From: Actinomortierella ambigua
Lineage: Eukaryota; Mortierellomycota; Mortierellomycetes; Mortierellales; Mortierellaceae
Length of the DNA stretch: 64,000 nucleotides
Direction: 5' to 3'
Assembly (NCBI GenBank): GCA_016098155.1
Contig: JAAAJB010000019.1
Coordinates: 57,486-121,485, forward strand
In this document: in pieces, positions 1 through 11,500 of the stretch
How positions within the stretch are numbered: the stretch's first letter is position 1
Layout: every line of letters starts with the position of its first letter
Program-made: the position numbers and the translations under genes
The notes under the pieces: generated by a model
Database searches by the model: none
What the model was told of the DNA's origin: nothing
The model's input: only the letters and a program-made list of their open reading frames with translations

Positions 1-2
1 CT

Positions 3-191
3 CTCGGGTGGATTCCATCAGAGGACCAGCACCTCGAGGAAGAGCTGCTGCTGACCTCTGAGCAAGAGGCCAAGATAGAGTCTCTTGAGCAGCAGGTTGT
101 TGACGGCTGTTTGCGGTTTGACCCGCTGGCAAGCCGAACGAGTGGTTTCTTCCTTGCACGCTTCCGCAAGGTAGACCACATGGGCATATAG
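3..191 (+). CDS. Partial: C-terminal end of a probable NSUN/RsmB-family RNA cytosine-5 methyltransferase
   Basis: An open frame enters from the left edge and stops at TAG 189-191, giving about 62 residues. The near-terminal motif DPLASRTSGFFLARFRK resembles the ending of NOL1/NOP2/Sun (NSUN) m5C methyltransferases, whose last strand commonly reads 'T-x-G-F-F-x-A-x-F/L'. Enzymes of that family methylate cytosine in rRNA or tRNA using S-adenosylmethionine. The catalytic Cys motifs would lie outside the window, so the assignment rests only on this tail. It could be the end of another Rossmann-fold enzyme. VAC14 starts 226 bases downstream on the same strand. Confidence 0.4.
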   Translation, partial: LGWIPSEDQHLEEELLLTSEQEAKIESLEQQVVDGCLRFDPLASRTSGFFLARFRKVDHMGI

Positions 192-416
192 ATTTCTTTG
201 CTGAAACAAAGTTTTTTTTTTTCCACTCCCTTTTTTTTTCTGGGGGAGCATGTTCCTGGCCCTGTCAACTTTCATTCTTCTCCCCCTCTTTGTCCATTCT
301 CACCCACGCCCATTTGCCTGGTCTCGCATCAACTTCCTCCCTCCACACTAGTACTTGCTTGCCATTTTGCATGTACCACAACCCAAGACACATTTCTCAG
401 CAGTAGACTGCATTCC

Positions 417-3400
417 ATGGCCGACTTTGCTATCCTCAGTCCTCAAATAACGCGCGGCTTGAGCGACAAGCTCTACGACAAGCGCAAGAGTGCTGCTCTC
501 GAGGTCGAGAGGTATGGTCTGGCCTGTTTGTGTTTTTTTCCTTTTACCTCAACAGGGTTAGCCTCCCCTTCCCTCCTTCCTCCCATGAGGGGGTCCGGGC
601 GAGCGAGCGAGTGCGCGACAAGCAGGCAGTGGTACTGAACGCCAACCCACCGTTCGTTCTTTGGCAATGTGTTCTTCTCCCTCCTAGAATCGTGCGTGAG
701 TATGTGATCAACAACGAGACAACACGGATCCGCCTTATCATCGACGTCCTTGTTCAGGACTTTGTCTACTCCGTCTCACCCAATGCTCGCAATGGAGGCC
801 TTATTGGCCTGGCAGCGACCTCGATTTCTCTCGGACCGGTATGTCTTGTTGCGCATGACGCCCAAGGAGTTTTTTTTTGTGTCAAGGGACAGCATGCATG
901 CCATCAGAGAACGAGAGCGTGTGTGTGTGTGGACTTGAGTGATCGTGTTACTGACTCTTCTCACTGTCGGTTACGCCCAACTCCACCCCATTTTGCTTTC
1001 TCGAACAGAATGTCTCGACGTATCTCGATATCATCGTGCAACCAGTCGTGACATGCTTTGGTGACCCTGATTCTCGCGTGCGCTATTATGCTTGCGAGAG
1101 TATGTACAACATTGCCAAGGTCGCCAGAGGCAGTATCCTGCGCTACTTTAACGAATTGTTTGACTCTCTCAGCAAGGTACACCCTTTTTTCCCCACTTTC
1201 CCGGAACACGATGTCGCTATGGCCTCCATAGTGTCACCGTGTCGTGGACTAAAACAAACAATCATAAGCTCATGAGGCCACTTTTTTTTTTTTTTTTTTT
1301 ATGCTACTCGCCTATAGTTGTATGCAGATCCGGAGCTCTCGGTGAAGAACGGCGCCGAATTGTTGGACAGGCTGGTCAAGGACATTGTGCACGAGCAATC
1401 GATAGCGTACTCTGGACCCATTACCCACATTGGCGACCAGGATCCCCAACAGCTAGCCCTGCAACTGCCACGCGAGTTACAATTCTCCTTACCTCGGTTT
1501 ATTCCTCTGCTGCGCGAGCGCGTCTATGCTCAGAATCCCTGGACAAGAAACTATCTCGTGACATGGATAGCCGTGCTAGACTCGATCCCAGACTTGGAGC
1601 TTGTGTCGTTCTTGCCCGATTTCCTGGATGGACTTCTCTATTTCTTAAGCGACGCCAACCCCGATGTCCGGACGCTGACGCAAACGCTGCTCAATAACTT
1701 TTTGAGTGAGATTCGCGAAATTTCCGAACTGCAGCAGCATCAACAGGAGCTTCAGAGGATAAAACAGCAACGACTGGCAGAGTCACAAAAGACGACGGGG
1801 ACAAACGAGGGCGGTGACCGCACACCATTCAAAGACCCACTAGAGGCAGAGTCGACGGGCCAAGGAAAGGGAAATTGGGTCCCAGGTCAGGGTGTCGTGA
1901 TTGAGTATGCCGAGATTGTCAAGATCCTCAAGCCCCATCTGACATCGAACGACGAGGACATTCAGGAGACAGCGCTGAGATGGATCAATGAATTCATCGA
2001 GCTGGCCAAGGATGTCATGATCGAGTTTATCCCGGCATTGATCCCGGCCATCCTACCCTGCCTGGCCCACTCGGTCCCCTCGATCCGCACTATTGCCAAT
2101 GAAACAAACCTCAGCCTGTACAAGCTCGTCTACGAGTCACCCTTGCCAGTCCCACCTGCCCCACCCACGACGACAGCAACAACGGCCCTCGCCGACCGAG
2201 CGGCCTCGCCTCGGCCACACTCGCCTCGCGGGCAGGAACGCCTCGGTACGTCCTCGTCGATTGCGTCCAAGCTGGCCAACAGCAGCAACAGCAGTAGCCA
2301 TCGTGAGCAGGCGGGGACGGCGGCCCGAGACAGTGAGCAATCGTCGGCTATCACGACGGTGACGGTAGTGGACGCGACCAACAAAAATGGCGACAAAGCG
2401 GAGAAACAAAAGGCGTCCAAGGAGCCGTTTGACTACCCGCGAACGGTCCATGCGCTGACGCTGCAGTTCCTGGACGTGCACGAGCAAACGCGGGTTGCCA
2501 GTTTGGAATGGTTGCTGATGTTGCACAAGCGAGCACCGCATTTGATTCTAGTGGAGGATGATGGCAGTTTCCCGATTCTGCTCAAGACGTTGTCGGACCC
2601 ATCGGAGGAGGTGATTAAGCGGGATTTGCAGCTGTTGGCGCAGATCTCGTCGTATTCGGACGATGGCTATTTCACGAATTTCATGTTCAATCTGCTCAAC
2701 TTGTTTGGAACGGACCGTCGCTTGCTCGAGACGCGTGGGAGTGTTATTATCCGACAGTTGTGTGTCAGCCTCAACTCGGAGAAGATCTACAGGACCCTGG
2801 CGGAGCTGATCGAAAAGGAAGACGAGCTGGATTTCGCCAACACCATGGTCCAGAACTTGAACATCATTTTGATCACTGCACCGGAGCTGGCGGATCTGCG
2901 ACGGAAGCTTCGGAATGCCGACAGTAGGGTAAGGCAGCTTGCTTGAGGCCATTCTTTTTGTTTGTGTGCTTATTTTGAGAATGCTGTTCTGCTCGCATCT
3001 CCACCTAACCAAACCTTGTACCCCCCTATTATCCGTTCCTTGCGGTTGCTATAGGAAGGACAAGCGCTTTTCACGGTCCTGTATAAGTCTTGGTGCCATA
3101 ACCCTGTATCGACTTTTGCACTTTGTTTGATGGCTCAATACTATGAGCATGCCGTGGCTCTTCTGCAAAGTTTGTATGTCATTTTTTTTCTTTCAACCAC
3201 GTCTTTTATACTGCAAATACCGCCTTGTGATTTTTCTTCTTCTAACGTCGTTTTTTGTTGGCTTGTATGCATGTTTCTAGTGTCGAGTTCGAGATCACAG
3301 TCAATCTTTTGATCCAAGTAGACAAACTTGTGCAATTGATCGAGTCGCCTGTCTTTACATGTTAGTATAGCAAGTTGCTCCACTTGGAGATCCCAGCTCT

Positions 3401-4553
3401 TGTCGTCATGGTTTGGAGCCTTTTACACTTACACTTTTTTTAATTTGTTTATTTGAATGACGTACAGACCTGCGACTCCAGTTACTCGAGCCCGATCGCT
3501 ATCCACACCTGTTCAAGTGTCTCTATGGTCTGCTGATGCTGCTTCCACAGAGTACAGCCTTTGCGACTCTCCGAAACCGTCTGACCAGCGTCAGCTCGAT
3601 GGGATTTATTCATCTGGTCCCCAAAATGTAAGGGCGAAACACAATCAAAAAAAAAATTGTTGTCTGGAAGCACGAGTGGGTTGCCCCCGTGTCCTTTTTT
3701 TCTTCTTGCTATTTTTTTGTTTTGTTTTTTTTTGGAACCCTTTACTAATCTTTCACTTCTCCGTTCATAATTTAGTCCGCAGGGCGGCCAAACATCCCCT
3801 GCGCCTTACTCATCTGGCCGCATCAAGGGTTCAGGTGGATCGTCCATGCAGAGCTACCAAGGCGATAATTCCAGCAGCTATTCTGGTGGTGGCAGTGGTG
3901 GCAGTGGAGGAAGTGGTGGCGGTGGCAGTGGTGGCGGTGGCGGTGGCGGGGCAGGTGGTGGAGGAGGACCCCGGTTCCAAGAACTGCTGGCACACTTCCG
4001 AGCCGTACAAGGCAGGCACGAGCGGGCGCGCCGTGGAACGATTCACAACATGATGCGCGATAGCGCTTATGGAACCAACAACCACCTCAAAACCTCGGCA
4101 ACGGCGGCGGGAGGCCATCCTCCTCCGCCTCCTCTACAGATTCACCCTTCAAGACAACTGAGCTATGATCAGCAGCAGCAGCAGCACAATGAGGCGTATG
4201 GACCTGGGTACCAGGATCCTTCTGCGAATGCCAACAGTGGTGGCGGTAGTCATCAACGCAATAGTGCTTCGTATACTGCGTCATCGCCTAATGGCGCCGG
4301 TGCTACTAATGCAGCGGCAGCAGGTGGTGGTGGCGCACGGCGTAGGGCGCGCGAGACTCGACTCGAACCCCCTTCAGCCATGTATGCGGGCGGAACGACG
4401 CCCACAGGATCGCCGAATGTTGGAGCAACACCTGGCGCTGGTGGTGGTGGTGGTGGTACCACAGGCGGTCCGGGAGGACGTTCGTCTTATCAAGGATCGA
4501 AGCCAGGAGGCAACTCTTCTCCACCGTCGGATCAAGACCCCTCCAAAAAGTAG
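417..4553 (+). CDS. VAC14: VAC14-like scaffold of the PIKfyve/Fab1 - FIG4 complex (8 exons)
   Basis: Exons: 417-511, 688-838, 1009-1176, 1318-2928, 3055-3173, 3281-3360, 3468-3627, 3776-4553. All junctions are GT-AG with consistent phase and give about 1053 residues. Vac14 is a HEAT-repeat scaffold that nucleates the Fab1 PI3P 5-kinase and Fig4 phosphatase on the vacuole or endosome and so controls PI(3,5)P2. The N-terminus ([18 protein letters not shown]) and the helical repeats that follow ([38 protein letters not shown]) match the family. So does the C-terminal Fig4-binding region, with [20 protein letters not shown] formed across the exon 6/7 junction. The protein is longer than the usual 780-900 residues for two reasons: a Pro/Ser/Thr-rich insert encoded at about 2140-2430, and a Gly/Ser/Gln-rich tail of about 235 residues after 3846. 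An A/T-rich homopolymer lies in intron 3 (1282-1300). Confidence 0.93.
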
Positions 4554-4792
4554 TCCTACCCTGCGTTTTCGTGCTATTCGTAGTTTTTTTTTTCCCAACC
4601 AACCTCTAACCTTTCAACCTTACTCGATCCCCCACCCCACTCCCTCCCCCCCTTTCTTTTTCTGAGCCCCTCATATCGAAACCAAACAGATACGCAGGGG
4701 GGGGGGGATTGCAAGAAAAGAACAAGATTTGCTGTTTGAATATTTGTTTTTCTTTTATGCCCGCAATTGCTATTTCCCACTTCTAATTTTTT

Positions 4793-7705
4793 TTACATGG
4801 TAAAGCTGTCAGCGGCAGCGGCGGCAGCAGAGGCCAGGGAGGTGAGGGCAGCAATGCGCTCGGGCAGGGCCTTCTTCAACGCCAACAGCTCATCGACAGC
4901 AGCCTGGACAGCATCGGCGTCGGCCTTGTCCGTCTTGAGCTGGCGGACCTTCAGGCCCGCGGCCTCAATCTTGGCCTCCAGCTCGGCAATCTCAGCAGGC
5001 TTGGGGCCAGGGCCCGTCCAGGTTGGGGCAGCGGCCTTGGCAGCAGCATGAGCGGCAGCCTTGGCCTTCTTGCCCGACACGGCCTTCTCAGCAGCAGGAG
5101 CCGCAGGAGCAGCAGCACCCTTCTCCTTCTTCTGCTGCTTCTTGGACTCCTTGGCCTGCTTGAGATCGGTCTGGGCGACGGGGGCAGCCTTCGAGGCCAT
5201 GGAGGCCGACTTGCCGTCGGGGATCAGGATCAGGACGGCAGGCTTGCCAGCCTCGGCCTTCTGGTCGACAATGTAGAAGCCCTTGCGCTCGAGCTGGATG
5301 ATGTCGCCCTTGTTCAGGTCGGCGACATTGCCATCGGCAATGGCCTCGGTGGTGAACTCGGTGACGGGGGTCAGAAGATCCTTGAGCTCGTCCTCCTCCT
5401 CAATCTTCTTCTTGGTGATCAGGTAGTCGTAGTCCTTGAGCAGGACAGAGACGAGCTCAGCACCGTCGGCCAACCAGGTCAGCTTGCGCTTCGTCTTCTT
5501 CACATCACCTTGCAAATGCAGCTCGGCCTCGATCGCCGTAACAACACCGTCGGCGCTCTTCTCAATCTTGCGCACAAAGGCGTTGCCCCAGTCCATCAGC
5601 GTCACCTCCTCATCCTGGGCGAGCTCCTTGGCATCGGCCTGGTCCAGCCACATGGTCGGGCCGTACGCGGTCTTCTTGTTGCCCAGAGCCTCGTTCTTCT
5701 TGTGGCGGGGCACCTCCTTGAAGTGATAGGCCTCGGCGCCCTTGACGGTCACCTTGACGCGGTCCTTGGACTCGATGGCGACATGGCGAGGCGCGATGGG
5801 GTCGACCTGCTTGCGGTTGACGGCCCACAGCTTGTCCCACTCGAGGGCAACAAAGCTGGTCGACGCACCCTGCATGAGAATGTAGGTCATCAGCGCATCC
5901 ATGGTCAGGCCGCGGCGACGGATACCACGGATCGTAGGGAAGCGGGGATCGTCCCAGCCCTGGACGCGGCCCTGATCGACAAACCAGGTCAGCTTACGCT
6001 TCGACAGCAGAGTGTAGACAAAGTTGAGACGCGAGTACTCCCAGATGTGGACCTGGCGCAGCTTGAGCGCATCAAGGAACCATTGGTACTGAGGGTTACG
6101 GTCGTGGTACTCGTCCGTACGCAGAGCGTGGGTGACACCCTCGAGAGCGTCGACAATGGGACAGGCAAGATCGTACAGGGGGTACATCTTCCAGGCGGTA
6201 CCAGTGCGGGCGTGAGGGATCAGGTTGCAGCGGTAGATGACAGGGTCGCGCAGCGCCTTGTTGGGGTTGTCGACCGAGATCTTGGCACGAAGACAGGCCG
6301 TCAGTCCAAACTCGGTAGCGTTCTTCATCTCCTCAAAGCGGCGCAGGTTCTCCTCGACGGAGAGGTTGCGGCACTTGGAGGCGATGCCGTCCATGCGCTC
6401 AGCACGCATCTGCTCCTGGGTGGTGTCGTCGACGTAGGCATTGCCGTCCTTGATCAGCTGGAGAGCCAATTGGTAGATCTGCTCAAAGTAGTCAGAGGTG
6501 TGCGAGTAATTCTCGGGAGCGATACCAATCAGCTTAAGATCCTCCTTGATCGATTCCTCGTACTCCTCCTTCTCCTTGGATGGGTTGGTGTCGTCAAAGC
6601 GGACAATCAGCTTGCCCTTGTACTGCTCGGCAAAGTACTTGTTCAGCAGCGCAGCCTTGGCGTGGCCAATATGCAGATAACCCGAGGGCTCGGGAGGGAA
6701 GCGTGTAACGACCTTGCCCATCTCGGCATCGACCAAGTTGATGTCAAACGAGCCCTGGTCAACAGTCTTGTTGCCCTTGGGATCGGCGACCTTGGCAATC
6801 TCCTGAAGTGCAGCGTCGACAAATCCCTGGGCCGAGATGTGGTTGAACCAACGCGCCAGGTTGGTGCCGAGATCCTTGCCGGTCTTGAGCTGGCGAGCAA
6901 AAATGGCATTGGCCTTCAATGCACCCCAGATGGCAATGTCGGCCACCGTGGCCTTGTAGCCAACAAAGAAGCTACGGAAAGTCAGGTGGTGGTTGAGCTG
7001 CTGGAAGATGACGTCCAGGGACTTGAAGTCCGAGGTGCTAATGATATCCTGGCTCCTGTCGATGAACTCGTCAATCTATTTGCACGCACATCAGAGCAGT
7101 GTAGGGTGAAGGGGTGAAGGAAGTAAACCATTCATCCGTGAGTAAGTATGACATGTGATCATCATATCATCATGCAAACAGTGCCATTCAGATACAGAAG
7201 ATGATCCATTACAAGACTCTTGGACGAGGCGTCAGTGCCGTAGAGAGTGTTGTCGTGGGAACGAACAATGTAGCGAAGAATGGCACTGACGGAGGTGAGA
7301 GTTGTGCTGCCACGTTCGACGCGTGTGAATAAACAAAAGACAATAGTAAGCATCCACATCTAGCGCGATTGGTCGCATTGCCCTCTTCTCCTCCACCTTT
7401 TACGAAAACAATGGCAGACTATATCAACATACCCATTGGCGGTCAGAGCGACGACTGCATTGTTATGGTCTGCCAGAGTAGCAACGCTCTTGTACTCGAC
7501 CTTGACAACAGCAGGGTTGTTGAGGGCTGCTGCGAGAGCAACAGGGGCTATTGGAGAAATGGCGACATGAGAGAGAGAGAGAGAGTTAATGCAAGAGGGT
7601 TTTATGACACCGCGAATTTCAGCTCCCCTAAGGGAATGCGTTCAGCCTGGCAGTACCGTATGGGAAGGCAGCACTGGCCTTCTGCGCAACAACGATGGTG
7701 GCCAT
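4793..7705 (-). CDS. GUS1: Cytosolic glutamyl-tRNA synthetase with C-terminal WHEP-like domain (4 exons)
   Basis: Exons in transcript order: 7705-7657, 7547-7433, 7306-7213, 7075-4793, giving 846 residues. It charges tRNA-Glu with glutamate. It has an N-terminal GST-like domain (residues about 1-150, including TSVSAILRYI and the LIDEFIDRS junction). A class I catalytic core follows, with the HIGH signature (SGYLHIGHAKAAL, near residue 221) and a KMSKS-type LSKRK (near residue 443), then the anticodon-binding beta-barrels. PPEPSGYLHIGH and a GlnRS/GluRS-B-type core mark it as the archaeal/eukaryotic cytosolic enzyme rather than the mitochondrial one. An Ala/Lys-rich linker leads to a WHEP-like helical hairpin (residues about 777-824; KVRQLKTDKADADAVQAAVD). 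Yeast Gus1 has no such domain. The start was chosen because exon 1 (MATIVVAQKASAAFPY) joins in phase to APVALAAALNN. Confidence 0.95.
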
Positions 7706-8558
7706 GAGAGTCAAAGTTGGGGGAAGGGGGGAGGAGTAGTACATGCACCCCCCCAGAGTGTCGACTTTATAAAAAAAGGGACCAAGATTTGGTGGCTTGT
7801 GTATACTTCAGACACCGCATGCTGTTTCGGTCGTCCAAAGAGATCGCCGACTGTGATAAAGAGGGTGTCAGAGCGGCTGCGGTCCCTCGCGGGCAGGGGG
7901 CCATGTCATCTCTCCTATAAAGGGCTAGTCCATTCACTCGTTGCTGGTGATCCACTATGACACATCCTGCGCCTCGCGTCACAGTGTTCTCTCCTATCCT
8001 CACCTTTCACCTCTCCTCACCCAGCGCCGTAGTCGTACTATACTTCGCCATTGGCTGAGGCGCGACTACAGCACCAGTGTCCCTGAGAACTGTGTAGGGA
8101 AGCACTATGGCCGACGAGAACGCTTGGATTTTTCGTTCAGACATGCTGTTTCTGCATGTCGATATACGCACACAGCGATGTGGAGCCTAGACAAGACCAT
8201 CACGCATACAGTATCCGTTTCCCCTCTCCGTACACTACTAGGGCGATCAAGGTATCCCGCCCCCGCTTCTTAGACAAACTCTCTATTTGCACCGCCCAAA
8301 TCCTGCTGGAAACATGCATATGCGTTTAGCGCCGTCTCCCTATCTCCGCGGGAAGGAAGGGGGAAGGGGAAAGAAGAGGCTCTCAATAAAGGTTAGAACT
8401 GAAAACAACCTGCAGGAGACGAGGGGGATGAAAACGCCCTATACGGTGGGCAGACCACCATCAAGCCAAGTTGAGGAGCGCTCTCATCCACCCTTCATCA
8501 CCATCTTTCACCCCTCTTTCTCCATTCATCATCCCATCCCCTGATCCATCAGTCTCAA
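7706..8558. other. Divergent intergenic region between GluRS and channel copy A
   Basis: No convincing gene is present. This 853-base stretch must hold the promoters of both the minus-strand synthetase and the plus-strand channel copy A. A TATA-like run (TTTATAAA) lies at 7766-7773, about 60 bases before the GluRS start. The sequence ATCTCCGCGGGA at 8342-8353 recurs upstream of copies B and C. Short open frames here have no recognisable composition or family match. Confidence 0.6.
8342..8354 (+). promoter_or_regulatory. CTCCGCGGGA-containing element upstream of channel copy A
   Basis: The 12-mer ATCTCCGCGGGA lies about 205 bases before the start codon of copy A. It is repeated at a similar distance before copy B (15117-15128, about 150 bases) and copy C (21700-21711, about 155 bases). 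The CCGCGG core is palindromic. Conservation between paralogue upstream regions that have otherwise diverged (A versus B/C) suggests a retained regulatory or leader element. No factor is assigned. Confidence 0.4.
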
Positions 8559-11500
8559 ATGGACCTATTCGACGACGATGACCTCGAGTTTGAGGAAGAC
8601 CCCGGTGAGACCCCATATCGTGAGCCTGATTGGTGGAACTCGTCCACCAACCCACTGTACCTGAAGGCTCGAAGTGAAGACCTTGACTTTTCCTTGGACG
8701 CACAGGGCGACCAAGGCGCCGACGACTATGACGCCCAGCGTGTCTCAACAATGAAGCCCACGTTCGCCCCTGCTGTTCGTGAAGGTAAGAAGTGAGGATA
8801 TCAGCAACGCTTCTCACCTAAACTATCTCCGACCTCTTCGCTAACCCCCCCACCCCCTTTTTCTTGCTTCTGGTTCGTTCAACTTGTCCAGTGCAAGAGA
8901 GGTTGTTTGTCGTGCCCAAGCCTGGGATGGAAAAGTCCCTCTTTGGTATCGAGCTTCCGAAGCCTCCTACCAACCCAGCACCAGGTCTTGAGGAGGCAGT
9001 GACCCGACCGCCACCAGAGAGCCTCTATGGCTACTTCCAGCCTGCTGTGACAGTCAGCCCTGGTACCAGCGACGGCTTCGAGCGACGGAACTGCCAAGAA
9101 CTCGTAGCCAACTTCAATCCTGTCGCAGCTGGGCTCTACAATCTGTTTCTGAGAGTGAAGGCTGATGGACCGACTTCAGTTCATCTGAACGTGCACGTCA
9201 AGATTAAGTATGGAGCTGAGTATGGAACGTGCGACACTGTCTACTCAAAGTTGCGCAAGGATTCCACAGGTATGAACAGTTGTGCTACCACCTAGGCTTC
9301 ACTTGTGTTCATTTCTCTCCACTGGTGTTGCTCACCATTGCGTTCATACTTTAATTGACAATCAACAGTGACCGAGCAAGACTGGCACTACTTGGTGGCC
9401 GAGAACCAGATTGAGGTCCGACCACACGAAGAGAACGCCTGGGTCAATATTCGCATCATGCGCGATGAAAAATCCGACCATCCTTTCGTGGGAAAGCTTT
9501 GGACCAGGTCGGTCGAACTTGTGCCTGTTGGACATTTTCCCATCGACAAAGGTAAGACCTCGACATATTATGTGCATTTTCCAATCTCCCACCCCTATAT
9601 CTTTCCATGTTCACACACACACCACACACTCACACACACACTCACACGCACACACTCACAAGCACACACTCACACGCACACTCACACTCGCACACTCACA
9701 CTCGCACACTCACACTCGCACACTCACACTCGCACACTCACTAATTAACTCTCTGTCTCTCTTCTCCCTCTTGCCTCGTGTAGATGCTCGATGCTTCACG
9801 ACTAGAGTGAGCTCACCAGACTTCATCATTAACACCGATCGCACGACCGAGAAAGGAGTCGTTGTTCGGATAGCACATTCAAAGGACGGCAACTATCTGG
9901 CTGCACTCAGGTTACTTACTGATACCATTGTGGTTCATGTCTGGCCAAAAGCTGATCTTACATCCAAAGATGTTAGAGAGAAGGATATGTCCAACCTCGG
10001 GGCCTCCTTCACCATTGACTGGAGAAAAGCGACCAAGACTCAGCCAGGAGAAAGCGTGAGCATCCACGATATCTCATTAGGCTTGGCCATCTCTGCTCTC
10101 GGAGACCAGATTGCTGTTTATCAGATGCCGCGGATCGGAGACTGGCAAGATGGAATGGAGGTCCCGACGGCGAGGCTCGGTTTTCATCTCTTCCGAAACC
10201 CTCTCGCGAACAAGGAGACCACTCTCCCTGTCCCTGTCCTTGCTCCTGACGAACCACAGCTGATGTCCGAGAATGGGCCCGTGCAGCCTGGCAATAACGA
10301 ATTGACGCGCTTGAAGACGCCAGCGGTTCTAGAGAATGCTATCGGATATGCGTCGTATGTAGGGCAGTACGAGGATGACGGCGGGAAACCCACACCAGCC
10401 AAGTTCATCTTCTGCAATGGGTTCTATCTCGATGTCTTCGAACTGGGCTCCAACGGGCTCGTACCATCGCACACCATCAGCCTCGAGGGCCTCACACCAA
10501 CCGTTTCACGGCGATTTGCATGCGAGACAACGATGGGTTCGATCTGCGAGAACATGTTCTTGTGGGTTGAAGACGGTGGTCGATATTGCTCGACTTGGGA
10601 TTTGTTCAACGGCTCTGCCATCAAACGCCTAGAGACCAGCCGGTGGCGCTACGACAACGTCAATAGCAAGACCAAGATGAGCATCACCCGTAGCCAGAAC
10701 ATTGTGGCTATTGTTGGGTTCGACAACTCCATTACCACATTCTTTGCCGACTCTGGAATCGAGATTAGCCGACGACTATTCAAGAACCAGCGGATTGAGT
10801 TCATTGGCTTTGCATCGAACCAGTCAACAGAGCTCTTCGTTGTCCTTCGTGAACGCTCGGAGGAGGATTTTTCATCGAGCACCTTGGACCCCCTTCGGCT
10901 TGACATTGAGGTTGCAGCTCCGACGGTGCCCATTCCTATCAGATCAACCATTTTTTGCCACTTTGGTCTCAAATTGACAAAAGGCAAGGAGATCGGCGTC
11001 GTGTGCCAGCCAGATGCGGACAACATCAACTTCTACCATCTCAACGAGCCGAGGGCGGACGATGGACGAGGAGGTCAAGGACGTGTTAATCTATTAATGT
11101 CGCGCTATACCACAACATCCAACAACACTCACTACGAGCTGAGAACGAGAAGAGTCAATGTGGAAGATATACCTATCGGAGACGAGGAGTCCTGTGAGCG
11201 ACTAGTCGAGATCTGGAAAATCTCAGAGAACCCACCAACGGATATGACAGAGCGTACCCTCGTCTTCTCGTTTGTTCCTGAGCCATGGGAACAACTGGCA
11301 CCGTCCATTGGCTTCTTCTTACCCACAGGTGACCGCTTCGTGGTGTATGCCACCAGAACGATCCAGGTCTGGGGATTGCCAGTGGACAAGGAGCCATGCA
11401 AGCTGCTCTATTTTTGGAGCATGTTCCAACCTCAGTCTACGGCGCTATACAACAAGACAGAGTCGGAGATTGTGCTGACAGAGCATAAACGATTCAACAG

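Noticed and set aside
5048..7117. 689-codon open frame on the plus strand, opposite the GluRS gene
   Set aside because: It is a Leu/Gly/Val-rich antisense shadow of the high-GC GluRS coding sequence, with no domain and no splice or promoter support.
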